Source: a bacterium
GTDB lineage: Bacteria; UBP4; UBA4092; JAOAEQ01
Reading direction: 5' to 3'
NCBI GenBank assembly: GCA_026416715.1
Contig: JAOAEQ010000017.1
Span: 1-64,000, forward strand
Length of the DNA stretch: 64,000 nt
Shown here: positions 16,861-25,762 of the stretch, in pieces
Layout of the letters: each line of letters opens with the position of its first letter
Numbering within the stretch: the stretch's first letter is position 1
Notes under the pieces: generated by a model
The model's input: only the letters and a program-made list of their open reading frames with translations
Told to the model about the DNA's origin: nothing
The model's database searches: none
Translations under genes and position numbers: made by a program

Positions 16861-17499
16861 ATGAAGGTTAGACTTATGCTGCTATGTTGGTTGAGTATAC
16901 TTTTTAGCATAGGAATTTGTTTTGCTGAACCAACTAATTATACCGCAATGATGGTTATGGATACCATGCAATCGAATTATGCACGCGATGGCAAGAAAAT
17001 CCGCACCGAAATGAATATAGGTGAAATGGGCAAAATGATTCATATCGTTCGCGCTGATGTAAAAAAGAATATTATGCTTAACCCTGCGACAAAGATGTAT
17101 TTTGAAAATGTCTGGGAAGAAAATAAGATGCAATCTGACCCGGCAATGTTCGAGAGTGATCCCAACTATAAAATAGATAAGGTGAAGGTTGGTACAGAAA
17201 CAATCGATAAACATCCGTGCGTCAAATATACCGTAACGATTACTAATAAAAAAACTGGCGAAAAACATACCGGCACGATTTGGGAAGCAACCGATTTACA
17301 GAATCTGGTAATTAAATATGAAATGATACAGGATAATAAAAAGATGACGATAGAATGGAAAAATATTAAGTTGAATGCGGCAACCACGGATATGTTTGAA
17401 GTTCCTGCTGGATACAAAAAAGCGAACAGTATGATGGAATTGATGGGTATGGGAGCTATGGGTGGAATGCCAGGACGGTCACGGGGGAAAATGCCATAG
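16861..17499 (+). CDS. Secreted DUF4412-like protein
   Basis: 212 residues with a clear signal peptide (LMLLCWLSILFSIGICFAEP). The mature part has the layout of DUF4412 and LolA-like proteins: an early YTAMMVMDTM beta strand, KIRTEMNIG and NIMLNPATKMYFE near 75-90, then HPCVKYTVTITNKKTGEKHT and ATDLQNLVIKYEM. The methionine- and glycine-rich tail (MMELMGMGAMGGMPG) is unusual and could bind copper or simply be disordered. A ribosome site AAAGGTGGG precedes the ATG. A perfect terminator hairpin follows. Confidence 0.7.
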   Translation: MKVRLMLLCWLSILFSIGICFAEPTNYTAMMVMDTMQSNYARDGKKIRTEMNIGEMGKMIHIVRADVKKNIMLNPATKMYFENVWEENKMQSDPAMFESDPNYKIDKVKVGTETIDKHPCVKYTVTITNKKTGEKHTGTIWEATDLQNLVIKYEMIQDNKKMTIEWKNIKLNAATTDMFEVPAGYKKANSMMELMGMGAMGGMPGRSRGKMP

Positions 17500-17554
17500 T
17501 AAGGATACTTACTATCTTGCGGAGAATAGGGATATCGAGTAAAATAATATTGAG

Positions 17555-17590
17555 ATGCCGTTCCAATATTGCTATTGGAACGGCATTTTA
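17555..17590 (+). terminator. Rho-independent terminator
   Basis: A perfect 14-base-pair stem (ATGCCGTTCCAATA with TATTGGAACGGCAT, loop TTGC, 17555-17586) followed by TTTTATT. It ends the DUF4412 gene and separates it from the tRNA pair. Confidence 0.9.
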
Positions 17591-17602
17591 TTCGCAATAT
17601 CA

Positions 17603-17678
17603 GCCGGCGTAACTCAGATGGTAGAGTAGCTGATTTGTAATCAGCCTGTCGGGGGTTCGAGTCCCTCCGCCGGCTCCA
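17603..17678 (+). tRNA. tRNA-Thr (anticodon UGU)
   Basis: 76 bases with encoded CCA. Acceptor GCCGGCG/CGCCGGC, anticodon loop TTTGTAA with UGU between CTGAT/ATCAG, T loop GGTTCGAGTCC. First of a two-tRNA pair with tRNA-Tyr 50 bases on. Confidence 0.95.
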
Positions 17679-17728
17679 TCATTTTAAATTTTTGTTGTTT
17701 CGTGGTACAATAATACGCTAAATATCGA

Positions 17729-17813
17729 GGACAGGTTCCCGAGCGGTCAAAGGGAGCAGACTGTAAATCTGCCGGCGATGCCTTCGGAGGTTCGAATCCT
17801 CCCCTGTCCACCA
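17729..17813 (+). tRNA. tRNA-Tyr (anticodon GUA)
   Basis: 85 bases with encoded CCA. Acceptor GGACAGG/CCTGTCC, anticodon loop CTGTAAA with GUA, a long variable arm as expected for bacterial tRNA-Tyr, T loop GGTTCGAATCC. Confidence 0.95.
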
Positions 17814-17994
17814 TTCTTCATAGCTATCGTATAGGGAATATATAGTAACAGTGCTTAATTTTGATTTAAAGAAATATCATCGTATAATCAACCTCTACCA
17901 TAGTTTTATCTTAAGTTAATTGGTTAATCATCTATCTATTTAAGCGAGTATTTATAGCATAAAAATATTTGCGAAGATTAGCATAATTCTATAG

Positions 17995-18038
17995 TATAAT
18001 GCTGAATAGTCAATGAGAAGACATTGGCATTCAGCATT
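17995..18038 (+). promoter_or_regulatory. Palindrome overlapping a -10 box upstream of alaS
   Basis: TATAAT at 17995-18000 overlaps a long imperfect palindrome: AATGCTGAAT...CAATG (17998-18015), loop AGAAGA, CATTG...ATTCAGCATT (18022-18038). It ends 27 bases before the alaS ATG, just ahead of the CAGGAG ribosome site. In E. coli alanyl-tRNA synthetase represses its own gene by binding a palindrome around the transcription start, so an analogous autoregulatory site is plausible. The -35 region is weak. Confidence 0.5.
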
Positions 18039-18065
18039 ATGTGTTTATAGCGCCAGGAGCGTTTT

Positions 18066-20702
18066 ATGCTTACGAAAGAAATCCGGTTACGTTTCTTAGA
18101 GTTTTTTCAACGGTATGGACATACGTTAGTACCCAGCGATGGGTTAATTCCAAAGCATGACCCAACGTTATTATTTACCAGTGCTGGAATGGTGCAGTTT
18201 AAAGACCATTTTCTGCAGAAGATTAACCTCGAATATACCCGTGCTGTTTCGTGTCAAAAATGTTTACGAACCTCTGATATAGAAAATGTTGGTCGTACCG
18301 CTCGCCATCACACCTTTTTTGAAATGCTCGGTAACTTTTCATTTGGCGATTATTTTAAACAGGAAGCAATTCGCTGGGCATGGCAGTTTGTTACCGAAGA
18401 ATTGCATCTGCCTAAAGAAAAATTATGGATTTCAATTTATACCGATGACGATGAATCGTTTAATTTCTGGCATACAGAAGCTGGTGTAGCGGCAAATCGG
18501 ATTGTCCGATTAGGGAAGGAAAGCAACTTCTGGCAGATGGGTGAAACAGGTCCTTGTGGACCCTGTTCTGAGATTCTGATTGACCAAGGAGAAAATGTAG
18601 GGTGTCGGAAACCGAATTGTTCTCCAGCATGTGATTGCGATCGGTTCCTTGAGTTCTGGAATTTGGTTTTCACTCAATTTGACCGTCAAGCGGATGGAAC
18701 TTTACTTCCCTTACCCAAGAAAAATATTGATACTGGCATGGGATTAGAACGAACCGCAGCAATTGTTCAAGGAGTACGGAGCAACTTCGAGATAGATTTA
18801 TTTCGACCGCTAATTCATTACATTCATGAGTTTACGGATATCCGCTATGGAAGTGATGCGAAATCCGATATATCGTTTCGGGTTATCGCTGACCATAGTC
18901 GTGCGTTAACCTTTGCTATCAGTGAAGGTATTCTCCCTTCGAACGAAGGACGCGGGTATGTTATCCGTCGGATTCTTCGTCGCGCCTATCGCCATGGAAA
19001 ATTATTGGGAATAGAAGAACCGTTCTTATATCGAGTAGCCGGCGAAGTGGTTGAGTTGATGCAGGATACGTATCCGGACTTGCGAACGCGCTGGCAACAT
19101 ACTTCAAACATTATTCTTACGGAAGAGAAACGGTTCGAAACCACACTCAACCAAGGATTAGCGCTACTGGATGAATGGATCAATAAATTAAAACAAACTG
19201 GGGATACCGTTATTCCTGGAGAAATTGCGTTTAAACTCTACGATACGTATGGGTTCCCATTAGATTTAACTATGGATATTGCTGCAGAAAATCAACTTAC
19301 CGTTGACCAATCCGGATTTAACGCTGAATTATCTCTGCAGCAGGAACGAGCTCGAGCTGCATGGGTTGGTTCCGGTGAACAGAAAGTATCTGATGTCTAT
19401 CATCAGATACAGAAACAATTCGGGGATACGGAATTTCTTGGGTATAAAAAAGAAAAGCTTCATGCAAAACTACTCGCGATAATTAAAAACGGACAAATTG
19501 TTGAATCGGCTGAACCCCACGAGACGGTTGAACTTGTGTTTGACCGAACCCCGTTTTATGCAGAATCCGGCGGACAGGTTGGAGACACCGGATGTATCAC
19601 TAAAGGAAAAGGGACTAAAGCTGAAGTTTCTACTACGGTCAAAAAAGTTGGGAATTCAATTATCCATCAGGTGAACATTCAAAAAGGAAAAGTTAACGTT
19701 GGAGAAAACTATCTTTTAACCGTTGATAGTGAAAAACGGTATAACACCGCACGAAACCATACGGCTACGCATCTCCTGCATACTGCATTACGTCGCGTGC
19801 TCGGTGACCATGTGCATCAATCTGGCTCGTTAGTCGCTGCAGACCGACTCCGATTCGATTTTACTCACTATCAAGCGCTAACCGAAGAAGAACTTAATCG
19901 CGTTGAAGAAATTGTTAATCAACAAATTCAAAACAATCTCCCAGTTAAAGCACTGATTTCGTCGGTTGAGGAAGCGAACCGGCTTGGTGCAATCGCTTTA
20001 TTTGGTGAGAAATATGGGAAATTGGTTCGCGTGATTAAAGTTGCGGATTTTTCGATTGAACTGTGCGGTGGAATCCATGTAGCGCGGACTGGTGATATTG
20101 GTTTATTTGTTATTGTAAGCAGTGGTGCTGTTGCCGCCGGAGTTCGCCGAATTGAGGCGGTTACCGGAAAAACCGCATTTCACTATCTGAAAAAAATGCA
20201 ACGGATACTATTTGATACCGCAGAATTAGTTAAATCTGAGCCAGATAAACTATATTCACGAATTGAATCGCTAGTCGCTGAAACTAAACAACTACATAAA
20301 GAAATTGAAAAACTTAAAACGCAGAAGACCTCAATTAATTTAGAATCAATCCTGCAATCAGCTGTTGAAACTAATGGTATCAAAGTTATTGCTCAGAAAA
20401 TAAAAGATGGTGACCAGAAAACATTATTGAGTATAACTGACCAGTTAAAAGCCAGACTGCATAATTCGGTAGCTGTTCTCGGGTCGAGTTTAGCGGATAA
20501 AGTTTACTTAATTGCGCTGGTTACTAAAGATTTAACCAATCGGGTTCATGCGGGAAAATTAATCCAGCGAATTGCAGCGATAGTTGATGGTGGCGGCGGT
20601 GGTCGGCCTGACCTTGCTCAGGCAGGCGGGAAAAATCCAGCGAAATTAGATGAGGCGTTATCCCAGGTTCCTGAATTCGTTAAACAGATGATGCAGAGAT
20701 AA
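18066..20702 (+). CDS. alaS: Alanyl-tRNA synthetase
   Basis: 878 residues, normal length. Class II catalytic core with PTLLFTSAGMVQFK (about 36-49), RHHTFFEMLGNFSFGDYF near 79-96 and GMGLERTAAIVQG near 220. The editing domain carries the zinc ligands and editing motif HTATHLL (from residue 564) and CGGIHV (from 667), so mischarged Ser- and Gly-tRNA should be cleared. The C-terminal DHHA1 domain is present, with GGGGGRPDLAQAGG near 840. Ribosome site CAGGAG eight bases upstream. The first gene of an alaS-ruvX-mltG order. Confidence 0.98.
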   Translation: MLTKEIRLRFLEFFQRYGHTLVPSDGLIPKHDPTLLFTSAGMVQFKDHFLQKINLEYTRAVSCQKCLRTSDIENVGRTARHHTFFEMLGNFSFGDYFKQEAIRWAWQFVTEELHLPKEKLWISIYTDDDESFNFWHTEAGVAANRIVRLGKESNFWQMGETGPCGPCSEILIDQGENVGCRKPNCSPACDCDRFLEFWNLVFTQFDRQADGTLLPLPKKNIDTGMGLERTAAIVQGVRSNFEIDLFRPLIHYIHEFTDIRYGSDAKSDISFRVIADHSRALTFAISEGILPSNEGRGYVIRRILRRAYRHGKLLGIEEPFLYRVAGEVVELMQDTYPDLRTRWQHTSNIILTEEKRFETTLNQGLALLDEWINKLKQTGDTVIPGEIAFKLYDTYGFPLDLTMDIAAENQLTVDQSGFNAELSLQQERARAAWVGSGEQKVSDVYHQIQKQFGDTEFLGYKKEKLHAKLLAIIKNGQIVESAEPHETVELVFDRTPFYAESGGQVGDTGCITKGKGTKAEVSTTVKKVGNSIIHQVNIQKGKVNVGENYLLTVDSEKRYNTARNHTATHLLHTALRRVLGDHVHQSGSLVAADRLRFDFTHYQALTEEELNRVEEIVNQQIQNNLPVKALISSVEEANRLGAIALFGEKYGKLVRVIKVADFSIELCGGIHVARTGDIGLFVIVSSGAVAAGVRRIEAVTGKTAFHYLKKMQRILFDTAELVKSEPDKLYSRIESLVAETKQLHKEIEKLKTQKTSINLESILQSAVETNGIKVIAQKIKDGDQKTLLSITDQLKARLHNSVAVLGSSLADKVYLIALVTKDLTNRVHAGKLIQRIAAIVDGGGGGRPDLAQAGGKNPAKLDEALSQVPEFVKQMMQR

Positions 20703-20814
20703 TGTCAATGCGAAATGTTAAATTAAAACCCAATTTGACACATTGCAACATGAGATACTTTGGGATTAAACCATTTGACACTGATTAATCTTATACTACT
20801 TTCTACGTTTCATT

Positions 20815-21234
20815 ATGTCTATTCTCGGTCTTGATGTTGGGGAAAAACGTATCGGCGTGGCTATTTCAGCTGGCGATGGAAATATTGCGGTTCCGTTAAA
20901 AGTTCTCCATCGGATGTCAAAAGAAAAAGATATTCGAGAAATTAAAAATATTATTGCAGAAAATAAGGTTACTGAAATTGTGGTTGGGTTACCTCGACGG
21001 CTTGATGGAACACTCCAGATTCAAGCGGATAAAGTTCAACGGTTCATCCAGCTGTTGCAAGAACATATTGATATCCCAATTCATACCTGGAACGAATGGC
21101 TGACCTCCAAAGAAGCGGAACGAACCCTTATTACAGCTGATGTATCCCGGCAAAAAAGGAAACAGGTGATCGATAAACTCGCAGCGGTATTAATCCTACA
21201 GGGGTATCTTGATGCGCATGAAACGAAAAAATAA
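20815..21234 (+). CDS. ruvX: Putative pre-16S rRNA nuclease / Holliday-junction-resolvase-like YqgF
   Basis: 139 residues of the RuvC-like RNase H fold. Catalytic D7 lies in LGLDVGEKRIGVA, the motif EIVVGLP comes near 60, and KQVIDKLAAVLIL gives the last acidic residue. The middle acidic motif, usually DERLTT, reads NEWLTS here, so the first D is N and R is W while the E is kept. The protein is known to mature the 5' end of 16S rRNA. The next gene, mltG, starts inside its end. Confidence 0.92.
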   Translation: MSILGLDVGEKRIGVAISAGDGNIAVPLKVLHRMSKEKDIREIKNIIAENKVTEIVVGLPRRLDGTLQIQADKVQRFIQLLQEHIDIPIHTWNEWLTSKEAERTLITADVSRQKRKQVIDKLAAVLILQGYLDAHETKK

Positions 21235-22273
21235 AATCATTTTAGCTATCATTATATTTCTGCTCCTTGATATTCTGATTATTCTCTACATCAATATTTA
21301 TACCCCTTACGATAGTAAATACTATTCGCGCACGGTTATTATCCCCCCGAAAACCAGCACCTACGGAATAGCGTTATTATTGGAGCGAGCAGAATTAATC
21401 AATTCACCGCTGTTATTCGTTTTGTATGTTAAACTCGGCGGCGCCTCGAAAAGTCTGAAAGCCGGAAACTATCAGCTCGATTCGCAGATGAGTTTAGCTG
21501 AGATCGTCAATCGGTTACAGGTTGGAGCAGAAGCTACCGGTTCAATGGTAACTATTCCGGAAGGATATAATCTCGAACAAATTGCTAATCTTTTGCAATC
21601 TCGGGCGATTGTAACCGCAACAGATTTCATTGCCGCAGCGCAGTCCCCGGAATATTTAGCTCGATATCGAATCTCGCGCAATAATCTGGAAGGATACTTA
21701 TTTCCGGATACCTACCGTTTCTATCCGAATATTCCGGCAAAAAAAGCTATCGATTTGATGCTCGTTGAATTCGATAAACAGGTTATCCCGCTTTATGAAA
21801 ATGCTAAGAAACATACGAAATTTTCTCTCGACCAGATAATCACGTTAGCGTCATTAATCGAAAAAGAGACTGGCGGTGAAAGCGAGAAAAAACTTATTTC
21901 CGCAGTATTCCATAATCGGCTTAAACGCGGCATGCCACTCCAATGCGACCCGACCATACGATATATTGTTAAAAAACCGACAGAGCTGTTAACGAAAGAA
22001 GATATGCAGGTCGAATCACCGTATAATACGTATTTACATCGAGGATTACCTCCGGGACCAATCTGTAATCCGGGATTATCATCGATCGAAGCGGCGTTAC
22101 ATCCAGACCCGAGCGGATATCTCTATTTCGTTTCCCGCAACGATGGCACGCACGAATTTAGTTACACGCTGCAACAGCATAATATAGCTGTGCTCAAATA
22201 TCAGAGAAACAATAAGGATAAAAACGGAGAAAGCGTAGGAGCGCTTGATACGGCAACCACGACAGCCCAATAG
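21212..22273 (+). CDS. mltG: Endolytic murein transglycosylase
   Basis: A YceG/MltG-type enzyme that cuts nascent peptidoglycan glycan strands. I choose the ATG at 21212, eight bases after ACAGGGG; it overlaps ruvX by 23 bases. One N-terminal membrane helix (about residues 7-27) is followed by a LysM-like region and the catalytic domain: VTIPEGYNLEQIANLL, NLEGYLFPDTYRF, then the active-site glutamate E217 in ASLIEKETGGESEK and VFHNRLKRGMPLQCDPTIRY. The C-terminal GPICNPGLSSIEAALHP motif is intact. Confidence 0.95.
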   Translation: MRMKRKNKIILAIIIFLLLDILIILYINIYTPYDSKYYSRTVIIPPKTSTYGIALLLERAELINSPLLFVLYVKLGGASKSLKAGNYQLDSQMSLAEIVNRLQVGAEATGSMVTIPEGYNLEQIANLLQSRAIVTATDFIAAAQSPEYLARYRISRNNLEGYLFPDTYRFYPNIPAKKAIDLMLVEFDKQVIPLYENAKKHTKFSLDQIITLASLIEKETGGESEKKLISAVFHNRLKRGMPLQCDPTIRYIVKKPTELLTKEDMQVESPYNTYLHRGLPPGPICNPGLSSIEAALHPDPSGYLYFVSRNDGTHEFSYTLQQHNIAVLKYQRNNKDKNGESVGALDTATTTAQ

Positions 22274-22353
22274 CGGGATTCAATATTCATTGGCAAAGTT
22301 CAAATACCAAATTCGTAAAGTGTAAAGGAACAGGTTAAGGTGTTGTGGTTGCG

Positions 22354-23118
22354 CTATACGATTCCTTTGCTTTTCAAGAACTCTAAACTCATCTTGATAC
22401 TTTCAAATACTGACCGTTGACACACATCCTGTTCAACGATATACCATTGCATTTTCGCTTCTTGGCACGCAGCGAAAATATCATCCCAATCGAGAATGCC
22501 ATATCCAACTTCAGCGAACGATTGCTTTTCATCATTCGCCATATCTTTCAGATGCACTAACGGGCTACGATCCGCATATTTCCGAATATATTCTGCTGGG
22601 TTTTCTCCGCCATGGTGTACCCAATAAACATCTATTTCGGTTTTAACCAAATCCGGAGCACAGGTTTCGAATAAAATATCATACGCATATTTCCCACTAA
22701 ATTTAACGAATTCAAAACTATGGTTATGATATGCGAATTCAAATCCGTGCGCTTTACATCGAGAACCGATTTGATTAAAAATCTCTCCTATTTTCTTCCA
22801 ATCATCAACCGTTTGCCGTCTTTCAACCGGAATCCATGGACAAACAAGATAATTGTTGCCAATAAGGTTATGAAATTCTAAAACACTTTCCAGTTCATTT
22901 TCTAATTTATCGAGTGGGACATGTGCTCCCGCAGGGGTTAAGCCGAAATCAGCTAAAACAGATTTCAATTCTTGCGCGGATAAATTCCCGCTCCATGAAC
23001 CGGAAATCTGGACTGCCGGATACCCGATTTCCGCAACTTTTTTTAATGTTCCGATATAATCTTTTGCCAGTTCATCGCGAACGGTATAAAGCGCTAAAGC
23101 TACTCGTTCTTTAGGCAT
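22354..23118 (-). CDS. Sugar phosphate isomerase/epimerase-like TIM-barrel protein
   Basis: 254 residues of the xylose-isomerase-like (AP endonuclease 2) TIM-barrel family. Visible features are ALALYTVRDELAKD at the start, VQISGSW, PAGAHVPLDKL, FAYHNHSFEF and the metal-site region KTEIDVYWVHHGGENP, with VHLKDMAN and EVGYGILDWDDIF near the end. The conserved His, Glu and Asp suggest a divalent-metal sugar isomerase or epimerase; the substrate is unknown. It is divergent from the glycosyltransferase at 23236. Confidence 0.88.
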   Translation of the reverse strand: MPKERVALALYTVRDELAKDYIGTLKKVAEIGYPAVQISGSWSGNLSAQELKSVLADFGLTPAGAHVPLDKLENELESVLEFHNLIGNNYLVCPWIPVERRQTVDDWKKIGEIFNQIGSRCKAHGFEFAYHNHSFEFVKFSGKYAYDILFETCAPDLVKTEIDVYWVHHGGENPAEYIRKYADRSPLVHLKDMANDEKQSFAEVGYGILDWDDIFAACQEAKMQWYIVEQDVCQRSVFESIKMSLEFLKSKGIV

Positions 23119-23235
23119 AACTCTACTCCTTCTTGATATAATATTTATTACATAATTATACCGTATGACTTAAGGACGTAAAAACTTAGGAACGAAAGAA
23201 CTGTTGGTTATTCCGTTTTTTCGTTATTAATAAAA

Positions 23236-23919
23236 ATGAAACTATCAGTCATAGTTCCGGTATATAACGAAAAAAATACGATTCGTGAAATTTTGCAAAA
23301 GGTTCGCAATGTTCCAATTGAGAAAGAAATCATCGTGGTTGATGGCAATTCAACTGATGGAACCAAAGAGATTCTCGCAGAAGAAGCGAACCAACCGGAT
23401 ACGAAAGTTATCTACGAACCGGCACCGCGCGGGCGGGGAGCAGCATTAAAACTCGGGATGCAACATGCTACCGGCGATATCTATATTTTTCAGGATGGCG
23501 ATTTGGAGCTTGACCCTGCAGATTATCCGGCGTTAATCCAACCGATTGAATCGAATGCGGCGAAAGTAGTTTTCGGTTCTCGGTTCCTTGGCAAATCGAC
23601 CGGATACATGAATCCGTTACAACTATTCGGGAATAAGTTTTTAACCTGGTTAGTGAATCTACTGTACGGTAGTAAATTAACTGATGTCGAAACCTGCTAC
23701 CAGGTATTTCGCGCAGAAGCTGTGAAAGATATTGAAATTAAAAGTAACGATTTTAATTTCACGGTTGAACTTGCGGTGAAATTGATTAAAAAAGGATTTC
23801 AGATAACCGAGATTCCGATAAAATATACGCCACGAAGTCGCGATGAAGGGAAAAAAGTCCGGTGGAAAGACGGGTTTACTTCACTCTATACACTGATTAA
23901 ATACCGATTTGTTAAATAA
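23236..23919 (+). CDS. Family 2 glycosyltransferase (dolichyl-phosphate-sugar synthase-like)
   Basis: 227 residues with the GT2 nucleotide-sugar site (SVIVPVYNEKNTIREIL at the start, IIVVDGNSTDGTKEIL at about 33-48) and the DXD-like FQDGDLELDP near 90. GSRFLGKS and DVETCYQVFRAEAV resemble dolichyl-phosphate mannose or undecaprenyl-phosphate sugar synthases. No C-terminal membrane helices are seen, so it is the soluble form. No ribosome site precedes the ATG. Confidence 0.92.
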   Translation: MKLSVIVPVYNEKNTIREILQKVRNVPIEKEIIVVDGNSTDGTKEILAEEANQPDTKVIYEPAPRGRGAALKLGMQHATGDIYIFQDGDLELDPADYPALIQPIESNAAKVVFGSRFLGKSTGYMNPLQLFGNKFLTWLVNLLYGSKLTDVETCYQVFRAEAVKDIEIKSNDFNFTVELAVKLIKKGFQITEIPIKYTPRSRDEGKKVRWKDGFTSLYTLIKYRFVK

Positions 23920-23981
23920 CCTCTTAACCAAGACACAAAGAGACCAAAAGTTGAGTTGATAAAATTTGGTTTCGTTTTCAT

Positions 23982-24011
23982 TTGACATCAGATGCTTTTT
24001 TTAGCGATAAT
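23982..24011 (+). promoter_or_regulatory. Promoter giving a leaderless or near-leaderless GHL10 transcript
   Basis: TTGACA (23982-23987), 18 bases, GATAAT (24006-24011). The predicted start site is about five bases before the ATG at 24023, and no ribosome site is present, which fits leaderless translation. Confidence 0.6.
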
Positions 24012-24022
24012 GGTTACTCGTT

Positions 24023-25549
24023 ATGCGAACAATTATTTTCGGATTATTGCTGGTTATTCTTCTTTTTCCTGATATGGCAAGAAAAAGCAAAGCACAAGAG
24101 CAAGTTACGTTCCCGCAACGCGAATTTCGCGGTGTATGGATAGCTACGGTTAATAATATCGATTGGCCATCGCGAAAAGGGTTACCAGTTCAGGAACAAC
24201 AGCAGGAGTTAATCAAACTATTCGATTTATGTACTGCACTAAATTTAAATGCGGTAATCTTCCAAGTTCGTCCGGCAGGAGATGCGTTTTATGCATCGAA
24301 ACTCGAACCATGGTCGGTCTGGTTAACCGGAGAACAGGGAAAAGCGCCCGATCCCTATTACGACCCGCTAGAATTCGCAGTTGCTGAATGTCATAAACGT
24401 GGATTAGAACTCCATGCATGGTTTAATCCATATCGTGCCGGGTTTACTTCGCAAGCTTCTTTCGCATCAAATCATATTTCGAAGACTCACCCTGAATATG
24501 TTCATCGGTATGGGCAGAATTATTGGATGGATCCCGGCGAACCGGAAATCAAACAGCATACCGTGAATGTTATTCTTGATGTGGTTCGTCGTTATGATAT
24601 TGACGGCGTACATTTTGACGATTATTTTTATCCGTATGCGGTTCCGGGAGAAGCATTTCCGGATAGCAATTCGTATAGCAAATATACGAGCGCAGGTGGA
24701 AAACTCAAATTAGATGATTGGCGCCGAGAGAATGTCAATTCGATGGTTCAGCAGGTATATCTCGGGATTCTAAAAGAGAAACCGTGGGTAAAATTCGGGA
24801 TTAGCCCGTTCGGAATCTGGCAACCGGGATATCCGCCGGGAATAACCGGATTGAATGCTTATGCGACGTTATATGCTGATTCGCGAAAATGGCTGCAAGA
24901 AGGCTGGGTAGATTATTTCACCCCGCAACTCTATTGGCGGATTGATTCGCCTGGGCAGAGTTATCCGAAACTACTCGAATGGTGGTTACAGCAGAACATT
25001 CGTGCGCGGCATATCTATGCGGGGAACATTCTCGGGGGTGGCGGGTCACGGGCGGCAAGTTCAACCGCAACGACTGCAGCGAATCGCGAAATCGTCAATC
25101 AGGTTAAAATTACTCGAGAACAAAAAGCGCTTGGAAATATCTTCTTTAGCATAAAAGGATTAGTTCGGAATCGCGGAAAAATCCAAGAAGTATTCCAACA
25201 AGAAATATATCCGCAAAAAGCGCTGGTTCCAGCAATGGAATGGAAACGGAATTATTATCCCGAGCAACCCGCACAGGTTACCGCAGTTTCAAAAGGAAAT
25301 ACTATCATGCAGCTCGAATGGAAACCAGTAAGATCCGCTCGAGACGATCGCGCATTATGGCGGTGGGCGATATATCGCCAAATCGGAACGGCAAATTGGG
25401 AACTTATCGCGATTCTGCCTGCTTCGTTAACGAGTTTTGCTGATACCCTACCATCGGATATCAAAATAGCTGATATTCGGTATGCAATAACAGCAGTAGA
25501 CCGTGTATCGAATGAAAGCAAACCGACTATAACCTCGGTTTCTAAATAA
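24023..25549 (+). CDS. Secreted GHL10-family (DUF187) glycosyl-hydrolase-like protein
   Basis: 508 residues. A signal peptide (residues 1-25, cut near KAQEQ) is followed by the GHL10 (DUF187) TIM barrel: FRGVWIATVNNIDWPS at about 36-51, NAVIFQVRPAGDAFY, LELHAWFNPYRAGF, DIDGVHFDDYFYPY near 195-208 and WVKFGISPFGIWQPG. These match the conserved core of the family, in which the acidic residues of FDDYFYP are probable catalytic ones. The last 85 residues look like a fibronectin type III module (VTAVSKGNTIMQLEW, RYAITAVDRVSNES). A role in cell-envelope glycan or surface polysaccharide turnover is likely but unproven. Confidence 0.9.
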   Translation: MRTIIFGLLLVILLFPDMARKSKAQEQVTFPQREFRGVWIATVNNIDWPSRKGLPVQEQQQELIKLFDLCTALNLNAVIFQVRPAGDAFYASKLEPWSVWLTGEQGKAPDPYYDPLEFAVAECHKRGLELHAWFNPYRAGFTSQASFASNHISKTHPEYVHRYGQNYWMDPGEPEIKQHTVNVILDVVRRYDIDGVHFDDYFYPYAVPGEAFPDSNSYSKYTSAGGKLKLDDWRRENVNSMVQQVYLGILKEKPWVKFGISPFGIWQPGYPPGITGLNAYATLYADSRKWLQEGWVDYFTPQLYWRIDSPGQSYPKLLEWWLQQNIRARHIYAGNILGGGGSRAASSTATTAANREIVNQVKITREQKALGNIFFSIKGLVRNRGKIQEVFQQEIYPQKALVPAMEWKRNYYPEQPAQVTAVSKGNTIMQLEWKPVRSARDDRALWRWAIYRQIGTANWELIAILPASLTSFADTLPSDIKIADIRYAITAVDRVSNESKPTITSVSK

Positions 25550-25586
25550 CCCCATTTTCTAGCAAAATACAATACAAATTCAACCT

Positions 25587-25634
25587 ACCGCAGCACAAAG
25601 ACACCAAAATATATTACCGTTTTGATGTCTTAAT
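25587..25634. repeat. Imperfect palindromic intergenic repeat (CACAAAGACACC type)
   Basis: AAAGACACCAAAA (about 25597-25609) pairs with TTTTGATGTCTT (about 25620-25631). The same CACAAAG-type core appears at 23925-23950, as TGTGTATCTTTATGCC at 28844-28862 and as a related arm pair at 33819-33890. Confidence 0.45.
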
Positions 25635-25679
25635 GTACCTATTTATCTATCTCTTTTCGGTTGGGTTATCCCGTAGAGG

Positions 25680-25715
25680 AACAAGAGCGGCTTTAACCCG
25701 CTCTTGTTTTTATCC
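25680..25715 (+). terminator. Rho-independent terminator
   Basis: AACAAGAGCGG (25680-25690), loop CTTTAAC, CCGCTCTTGTT (25698-25708), then TTTAT. A perfect 11-base-pair stem between the convergent GHL10 and Rieske genes; it should work in either direction. Confidence 0.85.
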
Positions 25716-25762
25716 GTATCTCCAAGGGTTTTAAGATACTGGGGTAATGTATTAAACCTCAA

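Noticed and set aside
17814-18065. T-box riboswitch upstream of alaS
   Set aside because: No specifier loop, AG-bulge or anti-terminator motif; the only structure is the palindrome at the promoter.
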